Shown one piece after another: positions 34,188 to 42,406 of a DNA stretch of 64,000 nucleotides. Both the position numbers and the translations under genes were made by a program. How positions within the stretch are numbered: the stretch's first letter is position 1; each line of letters starts with the position of its first letter. The stretch spans positions 79,169 to 143,168 of the forward strand of contig JBGFRO010000041.1 of assembly GCA_041695085.1 (NCBI GenBank). The letters are read 5' to 3'. The DNA is from DYFT01 sp041695085 (GTDB taxonomy: Bacteria; Bacteroidota; Ignavibacteria; UBA10030). The notes under the pieces were generated by a model. It was not told the origin of the DNA. It saw nothing but the letters and a program-made list of their open reading frames with translations, and did no database searches.

Positions 34188-37100
34188 TTACTCGATCTTC
34201 ACTTCCAATCCGAGTCCTTGCAACTCCCGAACGAGTACGTTGAACGATTCCGGCACGTTCGGCTCGGGTAAATTCTCTCCCTTGACAATCGCTTCGTAGA
34301 CTTTCGCACGACCTACTACGTCATCCGATTTGACGGTGAGGATCTCCTGCAACACATGCGACGCGCCATACCCTTCGAGCGCCCATACTTCCATCTCCCC
34401 AAACCGCTGACCGCCGAATTGTGCTTTGCCGCCGAGAGGTTGCTGCGTGATGAGCGAATACGGTCCGATGGAGCGAGCGTGGATCTTATCATCTACCAAG
34501 TGCGAAAGCTTCATCATATACAATTGACCGACGGTCACCTCCTGATCGAACGACTCGCCGGTACGTCCATCCATCAGCACGGTCTTTGAATTCTCATTCA
34601 AGCCCGCTTTCTTGAGTTCGGATTGTACGTCTTCCCATGTCGCCCCATCGAAGATGGGGGATGCGTACTTCTTGTCGAGCCTGTAACCGGCCCAACCAAG
34701 AGCCAACTCAAACAACTGACCAAGGTTCATACGGGAAGGAACGCCCAACGGATTGAGAACAAGATCCACCGGCGTGCCGTCCGGCAGAAAGGGCATATCC
34801 TCCACCGGGACAATTGTGGAAACAACACCTTTGTTCCCGTGACGTCCGGCCATTTTATCGCCTACCGAAAGCTTCCGTTTTTTCGCGACGTACACTTTCG
34901 CCAATTGAACGATGCCGGGTGCAAGCTCATCGCCCAATTGAACTTTGTTCTTCTCGTGTCGGTAGAGCTCCTCAATCTCACTCAGCTTCTGCTTGTAATT
35001 CTCCAGGAGCTTTGAGACCAGATTGTTCTTTCGTTTATCTTCGACCCATTCCTGATTGAGTTCGATCGAGTCGAGGTTTCCCATCTCGAGGAACGTGTCT
35101 TCTTTGATGGCAGCACCACTTCGGAGGATGACATTGCCATCAACATCGCGCATGCCCACCGACTTTTCACCGGCAAGGAGTTGCCCCAGCTTCTTCGCGA
35201 GTTTTTCCTGCAGTTCCTTCATGTCCCTTTTTCGCGCGCGCTCCAGAGCCTCAAGCCGCTTCTTATCCTCCTTCTTGCTTTCCGTATCCTTCTTCTTTCG
35301 GCTGAACAATTTCGTTGCGATCACGACACCCTTCATACCCGGAGGAGCTTTGAGCGAAGCATCTTTCACATCGCCGGCCTTCTCACCGAAGATCGCTTTC
35401 AACAACTTTTCTTCCGGCGTCGGGTCTGTTTCACCCTTCGGAGTGATTTTGCCGATGAGAATATCTCCTTCATTCACTTCTGCTCCGACGCGAATGATAC
35501 CGTTCTCATCGAGGTCTTTCGTCGCTTCTTCGCTTACGTTCGGGATTTCACGCGTCAGTTCCTCTTCGCCGCGCTTGGTGTCACGAACCTGGAGCTCGAA
35601 CTCCTCAATATGGATCGACGTGAAGACGTCTTCTGCAACGATCCGCTCGCTCACGATGATGGCATCCTCGAAGTTGTACCCTCGCCACGGCATGAAGGCC
35701 ACCAGTACGTTGCGGCCGAGTGCGAGTTCTCCGTCGTCCGTCGCACAGCCATCGGCGAGAACGTCTCCTTTCTTGATCCGTTGACCTTCCGACACAATCG
35801 GCTTCTGGTTGATGCAGGTATCCTGGTTGGTGCGGAAGAATTTCGTCAAACGATATTCAACACGGCGTTTGTCGTCGAAACTGATGATCGCTTCCGTGCT
35901 GTTTTCATCGATGTCGTACTGAACAACGATGCTATCGGCTGAAACGGATTCGACGATGCCGTTGCGTTCGGCGACGATCACCGTGCGCGAGTCACGGGCC
36001 AGTTTTTCTTCCAGTCCCGTTCCGACGAGAGGAGCTTTCGGGACGAGCAGCGGGACGGCCTGGCGCTGCATGTTCGAGCCCATCAACGCACGGTTGGCGT
36101 CGTCGTGCTCAAGGAACGGAATCAACGCCGCTGCCGCGCTCACGATCTGGTTCGGAGCGACATCCATATACTGCACTTTTTCCGGTTCGACGACCGGATA
36201 ATCGCTCTGATACCGAGCCTTCACACGATCCTCTACGAACCGTCCTTTATCGTCGATCGGCGCGTTCGCCTGGGCGATCGTGACCCCATCCTCCTTTTCA
36301 GCGGTGAGGAATTCGATCTCCTCCGACACCTTGCCGTTCTTCACCTTGCGGTAAGGGGTTTCGATGAATCCAAAATCGTTAATGCGCGCGTGAATACAGA
36401 GCGAGGAGATAAGTCCGATGTTCGGTCCTTCCGGCGTTTCGATCGGGCAAAGCCGACCGTAGTGAGTATAGTGCACGTCACGCACTTCGAAGCCGGCGCG
36501 TTCACGCGTCAACCCGCCCGGACCCAGAGCCGAAACGCGACGCTTGTGCGTCATTTCCGCCAGCGGATTGGTTTGATCCATAAACTGCGAGAGCTGGTTC
36601 GTCCCGAAAAAGGCGTTGATGACGCTCGTGATCGTACGGGCGTTCACAAGATCTTGCGGCGTGATGGTCTCACTATCGCGCAGGTTCATGCGCTCGCGAA
36701 TGGTGCGGGTCATTCTCGACAAGCCGACGTTGAACTGCTGTGCGAGCTGCTCGCCCACCGTCCGTACCCGCCGATTGCCAAGGTGATCAATGTCATCCAC
36801 CGTCTTCTTCCCCTGTTGCAGGTCGATCAGATACTTGACGATGGCGACGATGTCCTCGCGGGTCAGCGTCGTGACATCTTCTTTGATGGAGAGTCCGAGC
36901 TTTGCGTTCATGCGATGTCGGCCCACATCACCAAGATCGTACCGCTTCGGATTGAAGAAGAGGCGGTCGATCAGGTTCTTCGCCGTATCGAGGTCCGGCG
37001 CCTCACCCGAACGGAGCTGAGAATAGATCGTCTCCAAGGCGTCTTCTTCGGAACGAGCCACGTCGCGCAGAATCGTATTGGCGATAACGGAGCTTTCCTC

Positions 37101-37964
37101 CGTAGCCTCGTTCTTCAGAAAGCGAATCTTTTTGATATCCGATTTCTTGATTTGCTTGATGTGATCTTCGGTGAGTTTCGCATCTTTATTGATGAAGATC
37201 TCCCCCGTCTTGCGGTCGAACACATCGCTACAGATCGTCCGGCCGACATACTGCCGCAAATTGACTTTGCTCACATCGACTTCTTCGACGAGTTCGAATA
37301 GATCCAGAATCTCATCATCCGATGAGTATCCCAGCGCACGGAGAAGCGTGGTGACGGGAAACTTCTTCTTCCGGTCGATGTAGGCGTACATCACGTTGTT
37401 GATGTCCGTCGAAAACTCAACCCACGACCCACGGAAGGGGATGATGCGAGCGGAATACATCATCGTCCCATTCGGATGCACCGACTCTCCAAAGAAGACG
37501 CCCGGCGAACGATGCAATTGGCTTACCACTACCCGTTCGGCGCCGTTAATGATGAACGTTCCGCGTTGCGTCATCGCCGGCAGGTTGCCGAGATACACCT
37601 CCTGCTCAATCGTATCGGTGAACTCGTCACTCCCCTCCTTCTTGGAGGAGAGACGCAGCTTGGCCTTCAGGGGAACCGAGTAGGTAAGACCCCGCTCCTG
37701 ACATTCGACAACGGAGTACTTCGGCTTCTCCACGTAATACTCTACAAACTCGAGAAGGAAGTTCTCTCGCGCGTCGGTAATCGGGAAGTTCATCTCGAAC
37801 ACCTGTTGGAGTCCGAGCTTCTTGCGACGGTGCGGCGCTACTTCCGCCTGCAGAAACTTGTTAAACGAATCGATCTGCACGTTCAACAGATCGGGGGTGT
37901 CGATGACAGAGGGGATGCGGCCGAAAGAAATCCGGCCGTTGGTCCCGTTGGATTGGTTTCTCAA
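34188..37964 (-). CDS. rpoB: RNA polymerase subunit beta
   Basis: Catalytic subunit, 1258 residues. The rifampicin region reads LSQFMDQTNPLAEMTHKRR, then SALGPGGLTRERAGFEVRDV, with the residues usual in sensitive strains. GDKMAGRHGNKGVVS near the C-terminal third is the active-site part. Between rplL and rpoC. Confidence 0.98.
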   Translation of the reverse strand: MRNQSNGTNGRISFGRIPSVIDTPDLLNVQIDSFNKFLQAEVAPHRRKKLGLQQVFEMNFPITDARENFLLEFVEYYVEKPKYSVVECQERGLTYSVPLKAKLRLSSKKEGSDEFTDTIEQEVYLGNLPAMTQRGTFIINGAERVVVSQLHRSPGVFFGESVHPNGTMMYSARIIPFRGSWVEFSTDINNVMYAYIDRKKKFPVTTLLRALGYSSDDEILDLFELVEEVDVSKVNLRQYVGRTICSDVFDRKTGEIFINKDAKLTEDHIKQIKKSDIKKIRFLKNEATEESSVIANTILRDVARSEEDALETIYSQLRSGEAPDLDTAKNLIDRLFFNPKRYDLGDVGRHRMNAKLGLSIKEDVTTLTREDIVAIVKYLIDLQQGKKTVDDIDHLGNRRVRTVGEQLAQQFNVGLSRMTRTIRERMNLRDSETITPQDLVNARTITSVINAFFGTNQLSQFMDQTNPLAEMTHKRRVSALGPGGLTRERAGFEVRDVHYTHYGRLCPIETPEGPNIGLISSLCIHARINDFGFIETPYRKVKNGKVSEEIEFLTAEKEDGVTIAQANAPIDDKGRFVEDRVKARYQSDYPVVEPEKVQYMDVAPNQIVSAAAALIPFLEHDDANRALMGSNMQRQAVPLLVPKAPLVGTGLEEKLARDSRTVIVAERNGIVESVSADSIVVQYDIDENSTEAIISFDDKRRVEYRLTKFFRTNQDTCINQKPIVSEGQRIKKGDVLADGCATDDGELALGRNVLVAFMPWRGYNFEDAIIVSERIVAEDVFTSIHIEEFELQVRDTKRGEEELTREIPNVSEEATKDLDENGIIRVGAEVNEGDILIGKITPKGETDPTPEEKLLKAIFGEKAGDVKDASLKAPPGMKGVVIATKLFSRKKKDTESKKEDKKRLEALERARKRDMKELQEKLAKKLGQLLAGEKSVGMRDVDGNVILRSGAAIKEDTFLEMGNLDSIELNQEWVEDKRKNNLVSKLLENYKQKLSEIEELYRHEKNKVQLGDELAPGIVQLAKVYVAKKRKLSVGDKMAGRHGNKGVVSTIVPVEDMPFLPDGTPVDLVLNPLGVPSRMNLGQLFELALGWAGYRLDKKYASPIFDGATWEDVQSELKKAGLNENSKTVLMDGRTGESFDQEVTVGQLYMMKLSHLVDDKIHARSIGPYSLITQQPLGGKAQFGGQRFGEMEVWALEGYGASHVLQEILTVKSDDVVGRAKVYEAIVKGENLPEPNVPESFNVLVRELQGLGLEVKIE

Positions 37965-38057
37965 GTCAACCGCTCCTTTATGATGATGAAAAATGCTTAT
38001 GAACGCCTATCCAACCTCAGTCAGCTTGCGTGACAGTCGGAATTTTTCTTCAAACAG

Positions 38058-38441
38058 TTACTTCAGTTCGACTTTCGCTCCTGCTTCTTCCAATTCTTTC
38101 TTGAGCTTCTCAGCTTCGTCCTTACTCAAGCCTTCCTTGACGACCTTCGGAGCGCCGTCCACCAAATCTTTCGCTTCTTTCAGTCCAAGTCCGGTCGCCG
38201 CCCGCACGACCTTGATCACATTGATCTTCTGCGCGCCGGCGTCCTTGAGCTCGACGCTGAATTCAGTCTTCTCCTCCGCAGGAGGCGCTGCACCACCTGC
38301 GGCTGGAACGGCTCCGCCCGCCACCACAACGGGGGCCGCGGCAGTGACACCGAACTTGTCTTCGAGGGCCTTCTTGAGTTCTGCTGCTTCGAGAAGCGTG
38401 AGCTTCTCAATTTTTTCGACGATCTCTGCTACTGCTGACAT
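38058..38441 (-). CDS. rplL: Large ribosomal subunit protein bL12
   Basis: Stalk protein that recruits translation GTPases, 127 residues. Start at 38441 (MSAVAEIVEKIEKLTLLEAA) with AAAGGAG upstream; an 11-codon upstream extension is rejected. N-terminal dimer domain (1-35), Ala/Val/Gly/Pro-rich hinge (36-60), C-terminal domain with GLGLKEAKDLVDGAPK. Confidence 0.97.
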   Translation of the reverse strand: MSAVAEIVEKIEKLTLLEAAELKKALEDKFGVTAAAPVVVAGGAVPAAGGAAPPAEEKTEFSVELKDAGAQKINVIKVVRAATGLGLKEAKDLVDGAPKVVKEGLSKDEAEKLKKELEEAGAKVELK

Positions 38442-38486
38442 TGCTTGTTCTCCTTTGTATATGATGTTGTTCACACTTTGTTCGGG

Positions 38487-39008
38487 TTAGGCCGCCTTCT
38501 TCTTTTCGATGGCATCCATGACGTTCACGAGGTCGCGCAGAACGGCGCCGATGGCACCGACGATGCCTGAGATCGGCGACTGTAAGCTTCCGACGATACC
38601 CGCCAACAAATCCTTCTTGGAGGGAAGGTTTGAGAGAGTATCGAGCTGCGAGCCGTCGAACACCTGCTTCTCCAGCACGGCAGCTTTCAGCGTCAGCTTG
38701 CCCGACTTCTCTTTGAACTTCTTGATGATCTTCGCCGGCAGGACCGCGTCTTCGTAACTGAATGCAATGCCGGTGGGCCCAACCAGTTTATCGAATACAC
38801 GATCATAGCCCGTCACCTGCTCCAACGCCTTACGCGCGAGTGTGTTTTTCACCACGCGATACTCCACCCCCGCCTTCCGGAACTCGCGCCGAAGCTCGGT
38901 TTCTTCCTCGACGGTCAATCCGGTGAAGTCGGCAAAATAGAGCGCAGTCGCGCGGGAGACCTTCTCCGCAACTTCAGCTACGATCGCCTCTTTCTCCGAT
39001 CGGTTCAT
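38487..39008 (-). CDS. rplJ: Large ribosomal subunit protein uL10
   Basis: Stalk base protein, 173 residues. Start at 39008 (MNRSEKEAIVAEVAEK), preceded by AAAGG; the reading frame remains open 11 codons further but that covers an SD-like AGGAGG. The C-terminal helix (VLRDLVNVMDAIEKKKAA) binds bL12 dimers. Its leader holds clear secondary structure. Confidence 0.97.
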   Translation of the reverse strand: MNRSEKEAIVAEVAEKVSRATALYFADFTGLTVEEETELRREFRKAGVEYRVVKNTLARKALEQVTGYDRVFDKLVGPTGIAFSYEDAVLPAKIIKKFKEKSGKLTLKAAVLEKQVFDGSQLDTLSNLPSKKDLLAGIVGSLQSPISGIVGAIGAVLRDLVNVMDAIEKKKAA

Positions 39009-39034
39009 TGTTGTACCCTTTGACGATTTCTCCT

Positions 39035-39155
39035 CCTGCACTACCGCAGGACGAGTTGGTGTTCCTCAATGAGAAGCCCCTTGCGGGCATTGGGGAACGT
39101 GAGCGTTGATCTATTTGAGTGCGTAATGTCTTTTCGTTGGATGAAGCCATCCAAC
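39035..39155 (-). promoter_or_regulatory. Structured rplJ leader, candidate L10 autoregulation site
   Basis: In the 172 nt between rplA and rplJ three stems can be drawn on the minus strand: GTTGGATG/CATCCAAC at 39136-39155, a longer interrupted stem with GTTCC-CAATG/CATTG-GGAAC arms at 39061-39098, and CCTGC/GCAGG at 39035-39050. L10(L12) leaders elsewhere bind uL10 to control translation. I infer the same role; the exact K-turn motif was not confirmed. Confidence 0.4.
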
Positions 39156-39180
39156 AACTCGCGATGAATCGTAAGATGCC

Positions 39181-39876
39181 CTAATGAGCAACCGCTTCGC
39201 GCGTGTCGATATGCACACCGGGACCCATGGTTGTGGAGAGTGCGATGCTCTTCACATACGTCCCTTTCGCCGTTGGGGGCTTGAGACGCATCACCGTCGT
39301 CAGGAACGAATGGATGTTCTCCACCAGCTTCTCCTTCTCAAAGCTCGCTTTCCCGACGGTGGCGTGAACGATGCCGGCTTTGTCGACGCGAAATTCGATC
39401 TTCCCTGCCTTCACTTCTTTAACGGCCTTACCGACTTCCGTCGTTACGGTGCCGCTCTTGGGATTGGGCATCAAACCGCGTGGACCGAGAATGCGTCCGA
39501 GTTTTCCCAACTCTCCCATCACATCCGGTGTCGCGATGATCACATCAACGTCCGCCCATCCTTGCTGAATTTTTTCAAGATAGTCTTGAAAGCCAACGTG
39601 GTCGGCACCAGCAGCACGAGCCTCCTCATCCTTCGGCGGCTTGGCGATGACGAGCACGCGCACTTCTTTGCCGATACCATGCGGCAGGGCGACCGTGCCT
39701 CGAATGGCCTGGTCGGCCTTCTTCGGATCGACACCGAGTCGGACCGCAATGTCTACCGCCTCTGCAAACTTGGCTGTCGCGGTCTCTTTCACTTTCTGAA
39801 CTGCTTCCTCGATCGTGTAGTCTTTCTTCTCAACTTTCGTTGCAATGGCTTTGTAACGTTTGCTTCTCGTTTTCAT
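39181..39876 (-). CDS. rplA: Large ribosomal subunit protein uL1
   Basis: L1 stalk protein, 231 residues, involved in E-site tRNA release and in many bacteria a repressor of rplKA. LGRILGPRGLMPNPKSGTVT is the signature. Follows rplK by 32 bp. Confidence 0.98.
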   Translation of the reverse strand: MKTRSKRYKAIATKVEKKDYTIEEAVQKVKETATAKFAEAVDIAVRLGVDPKKADQAIRGTVALPHGIGKEVRVLVIAKPPKDEEARAAGADHVGFQDYLEKIQQGWADVDVIIATPDVMGELGKLGRILGPRGLMPNPKSGTVTTEVGKAVKEVKAGKIEFRVDKAGIVHATVGKASFEKEKLVENIHSFLTTVMRLKPPTAKGTYVKSIALSTTMGPGVHIDTREAVAH

Positions 39877-39908
39877 ACGAACACACTCGCAGAATTAGAA
39901 TGGAGAGA

Positions 39909-40334
39909 TTATTCTTCGACGGTAATACCCATGCTGCGTGCCGTGCCGGCAACCATACTCATCGCCGCCTCAATGCTCGAGGCGTTCAGGTCCGGCATCT
40001 TCAACTCGGCAATCTCCTTTACCTGCGCCTTCGTCACCTTCCCGACTTTATTTCGATTCGGTTCGCCGGAGCCTTTCGGAATCTTTGCAGCCCGGAGTAA
40101 CAACGTCGCAGCAGGAGGCGTCTTGGTGATGAAGGTGAACGACTTGTCACTATAGACCGTGATAATGACAGGAATGATCAATCCCTGCTGATCTTTGGTC
40201 CGGGCGTTGAACTGTTTGCAGAACTCCATGATGTTGACGCCCTTCTGACCGAGGGCGGGACCGACCGGCGGGGCAGGATTCGCCTGACCGGCGGGAATCT
40301 GCAGCTTGATGTAGCCTGTAATTTTCTTTGCCAT
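39909..40334 (-). CDS. rplK: Large ribosomal subunit protein uL11
   Basis: GTPase-centre protein, 141 residues. Pro-rich N-domain (LQIPAGQANPAPPVGPALG, then QKGVNIMEFCKQFNART) and C-domain ending in MVAGTARSMGITVEE. Confidence 0.98.
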   Translation of the reverse strand: MAKKITGYIKLQIPAGQANPAPPVGPALGQKGVNIMEFCKQFNARTKDQQGLIIPVIITVYSDKSFTFITKTPPAATLLLRAAKIPKGSGEPNRNKVGKVTKAQVKEIAELKMPDLNASSIEAAMSMVAGTARSMGITVEE

Positions 40335-40352
40335 GATGCGTGCCTTTGCGGA

Positions 40353-40886
40353 TTATTTTTCCAGCTCGACTTGAACGAAATCCAACTCGACCGGCGTCTT
40401 CCGGCCGAAGATGCTCACCATTACTTTCACTTTCAGTTTCTCAGGATTCACTTCCTGAACAAAGCCGGAGAAATTGTTGAACGGTCCTTCGATGACCTTC
40501 ACCGGATCGCCTACCTTAAACGGAATCTCGACAAGCTCAACGTCTTGCTTCTCCTCCATCTTGCCCACGAGGCGGCGAACCTCATCGGGCTGGAGAGGTG
40601 CAGGATTGTTCTTATCGGGCACAAATCCCAACACCGAAGGAGCTTCGAGGATGAGGTGAATTGTTTCCTTATCGAGCACCGCTTCAACGAGGACGTACCC
40701 CGGGAAAAAGTTCTTCACCTTGGCTTTCTTCTTGCCGTCCTTCACCTCGATCACTTTTTCGGACGGAATCATCACACTCGAAATCTTATCCGAGAGACCA
40801 GCTCGCGCCGCCTCTTGCTCGATGTATGCTTTTACCTTCGATTCGTGACCCGAATAGGTCCGAACCACGTACCAACGCTTGTCCAA
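40353..40886 (-). CDS. nusG: Transcription termination/antitermination factor NusG
   Basis: Binds RNA polymerase and couples it with Rho or uS10; 177 residues. The NGN domain (KRWYVVRTYSGHESKVKAYI) and the KOW domain (PFKVGDPVKVIEGPFNNFSG) are complete. Between secE and rplK. Confidence 0.97.
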   Translation of the reverse strand: MDKRWYVVRTYSGHESKVKAYIEQEAARAGLSDKISSVMIPSEKVIEVKDGKKKAKVKNFFPGYVLVEAVLDKETIHLILEAPSVLGFVPDKNNPAPLQPDEVRRLVGKMEEKQDVELVEIPFKVGDPVKVIEGPFNNFSGFVQEVNPEKLKVKVMVSIFGRKTPVELDFVQVELEK

Positions 40887-40905
40887 CTTGGTTCTTTCTC
40901 TGAGA

Positions 40906-41088
40906 TTACAGGATGGCCTTCAACAATTCACTCAGGATGGTATCGATTCCCCACGTGAAAATGGAAATGATTAACGAGACGATGATAACGATCTTCGTGG
41001 ACTCGACGAGCTCTTCGCGCGAAGGCCACGTGACCTTTCCCATTTCTTTTACGACGTCGTTGAAGAAATTGATGATCTTTTCTTTCAT
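40906..41088 (-). CDS. secE: Preprotein translocase subunit SecE
   Basis: Single-span translocon subunit, 60 residues from the ATG at 41088 (MKEKIINFFNDVVKEMGKV). VTWPSREELVESTKIV is the amphipathic signature before the membrane segment. A TTG at 41136 would add 16 residues; it is less likely, as the short form matches the family length. Gap of 19 bp to nusG. Confidence 0.93.
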   Translation of the reverse strand: MKEKIINFFNDVVKEMGKVTWPSREELVESTKIVIIVSLIISIFTWGIDTILSELLKAIL

Positions 41089-41189
41089 GAGAAGTCTGCT
41101 TTTGCTTGGGTCAACCGGATCATTCTCGCGAGCCAATCGACTATGTCCGGAAGTACTCCTCGACCGCCCACGCCGGTCTTCGTTTCTCG

Positions 41190-41262
41190 CACGTCAGGAG
41201 GGACTCGAACCCCCAACCTGCGGTTTTGGAGACCGCTGCTCTACCAATTGAGCTACTGACGT
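41190..41262 (-). tRNA. tRNA-Trp (CCA)
   Basis: Cloverleaf with acceptor ACGTCAG/CTGACGT, T-arm GGTTCGAGTCC and anticodon loop CTCCAAA, so anticodon CCA. Discriminator G fits Trp. No 3' CCA is encoded. Lies just upstream of secE as in E. coli trpT. Confidence 0.95.
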
Positions 41263-41317
41263 AGGGATGCTTCCGGTGGGGTTCGCCTCCCCTCTTACCG
41301 CACCGCGCGTTCTTCGA

Positions 41318-41467
41318 CTACTTCGTCTCCTTGTGGGGAGTGCGCTTGTTGCACCATGGACAGTACTTCTTATACTCGACGCGTCCGGATTGTTTCTTCT
41401 TGTTTTTGGTTGTGCTATAGTTGCGGCGTTTGCACGTAGAACATTCGAGGGTGATAATGTCGCGCAC
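41318..41467 (-). CDS. rpmG: Large ribosomal subunit protein bL33 (zinc form)
   Basis: Small 50S protein, 49 residues, from GTG at 41467 (GGAGAA upstream) to TAG at 41318-41320. Cys9, Cys12, Cys36 and Cys39 (ECSTCK, YCPWCNK) are zinc ligands. It occupies the slot between tRNA-Thr and tRNA-Trp where many bacteria have a tuf copy. Confidence 0.95.
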   Translation of the reverse strand: MRDIITLECSTCKRRNYSTTKNKKKQSGRVEYKKYCPWCNKRTPHKETK

Positions 41468-41510
41468 GACTCTCTTCTCCGTTTATAAGGTTTACAACTC
41501 TTCTCGGTTG

Positions 41511-41583
<73 letters not shown>

Positions 41584-41696
41584 GCGTCAAGTAGAAATTC
41601 AAAACGAAAAATCAAAACCGGTTGGACGCAGAACAACTTCATCCACTCTTCTACCTCCTCCGCCGCCTCACCTTTTTTCATTTTTCATTGACTCGA
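41584..41696. repeat. AT-rich spacer with dispersed filler repeat
   Basis: Between tRNA-Thr and tRNA-Gly; contains AAATTCAAAACGAAAAATCA (near 41590-41609), shared in part with the rpsM-rpmJ spacer near 12873, and CTTTTTTCATTTTTCATTG near 41673-41691 as its rough mirror. Confidence 0.3.
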
Positions 41697-41768
41697 GCGG
41701 GAGACGGGACTCGAACCCGCGACCAACAGCTTGGAAGGCTGTGACTCTACCAACTGAGTTACTCCCGC
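41697..41768 (-). tRNA. tRNA-Gly (TCC)
   Basis: Acceptor GCGGGAG/CTCCCGC, anticodon loop CTTCCAA with anticodon TCC, T-arm GGGTTCGAGTCCC. No encoded CCA. Confidence 0.95.
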
Positions 41769-41897
41769 GTGAGAGAAATGTGGAAATGTGAAATTGGTGA
41801 AATGAGAAATTGATAGAGAGAATGAAATCGTTCGCTAGAATAAATCGACTTCACACTTCCTCAATTCCACAATTCACCAATCCTCATTTCCCGCTCG
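41769..41897. repeat. AT-rich tRNA spacer with imperfect mirror halves
   Basis: No gene. Two halves (near 41775-41812 and 41850-41892) are rough reverse complements of each other, such as TTGGTGAAATGAGAAATTG against AATTCACCAATCCTCATTTC. May fold into a processing or spacing hairpin between tRNAs. Confidence 0.3.
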
Positions 41898-41980
41898 TGG
41901 GCAGGGAAGGATTCGAACCTCCGAAGGCATAAGCCGTCAGATTTACAGTCTGATGCGTTTGACCGCTTCGCTACCTGCCC
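41898..41980 (-). tRNA. tRNA-Tyr (GTA)
   Basis: Acceptor GGGCAGG/CCTGCCC, anticodon loop CTGTAAA with GTA, and a long variable arm typical of class II tRNAs; 83 nt with discriminator A. Confidence 0.95.
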
Positions 41981-42039
41981 ATCATCCACTCAGTTCGTGA
42001 GAACGCCGCAAACTCCCCGATCCCTCTCTTGCACATTCG

Positions 42040-42111
42040 AGCTGAAGGTGGGATTTGAACCCACAACCTGCTGATTACAAATCAGCTGCTCTACCGTTGA
42101 GCTACTTCAGC
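42040..42111 (-). tRNA. tRNA-Thr (TGT)
   Basis: Acceptor GCTGAAG/CTTCAGC, anticodon stem CTGAT/ATCAG and loop TTGTA region giving TGT. First gene of the cluster in transcription order. Confidence 0.95.
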
Positions 42112-42406
42112 AATCAATACGCGCACATCAGAGGTCTGATAAAACTCCACCACCTGTTTAACCATGACTGCTTGAGATTGGGTTTCCTTCCACAAGTACA
42201 GAGAAATATTCCCCACCGCGAATTGGTTCAGCCCATCTTTTTCTCCTTCGCCATTCGCAGCCTTGAGATTTCCTAAGGATTGAGGGAATTTCGCTCCGAG
42301 ACCGGACTTTTGAGCTTCACAATTTAACAAAAATTAGTACAGAGTCAACCCAAACGTCAAAAAATCTTTGGAAAATCTCAGAGCGGAATCACTCAGGAAG
42401 GGACGA
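42112..42406 (-). promoter_or_regulatory. Intergenic region with tRNA-cluster promoter
   Basis: No gene is seen in these 295 bp. On the minus strand TTGACT (42343-42348), a 16-bp spacer and TAAATT (42321-42326) form a good sigma-70-type promoter, about 205 nt ahead of tRNA-Thr(TGT). It probably drives the tRNA-rpmG-secE-nusG-rpl-rpo run. Confidence 0.55.
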
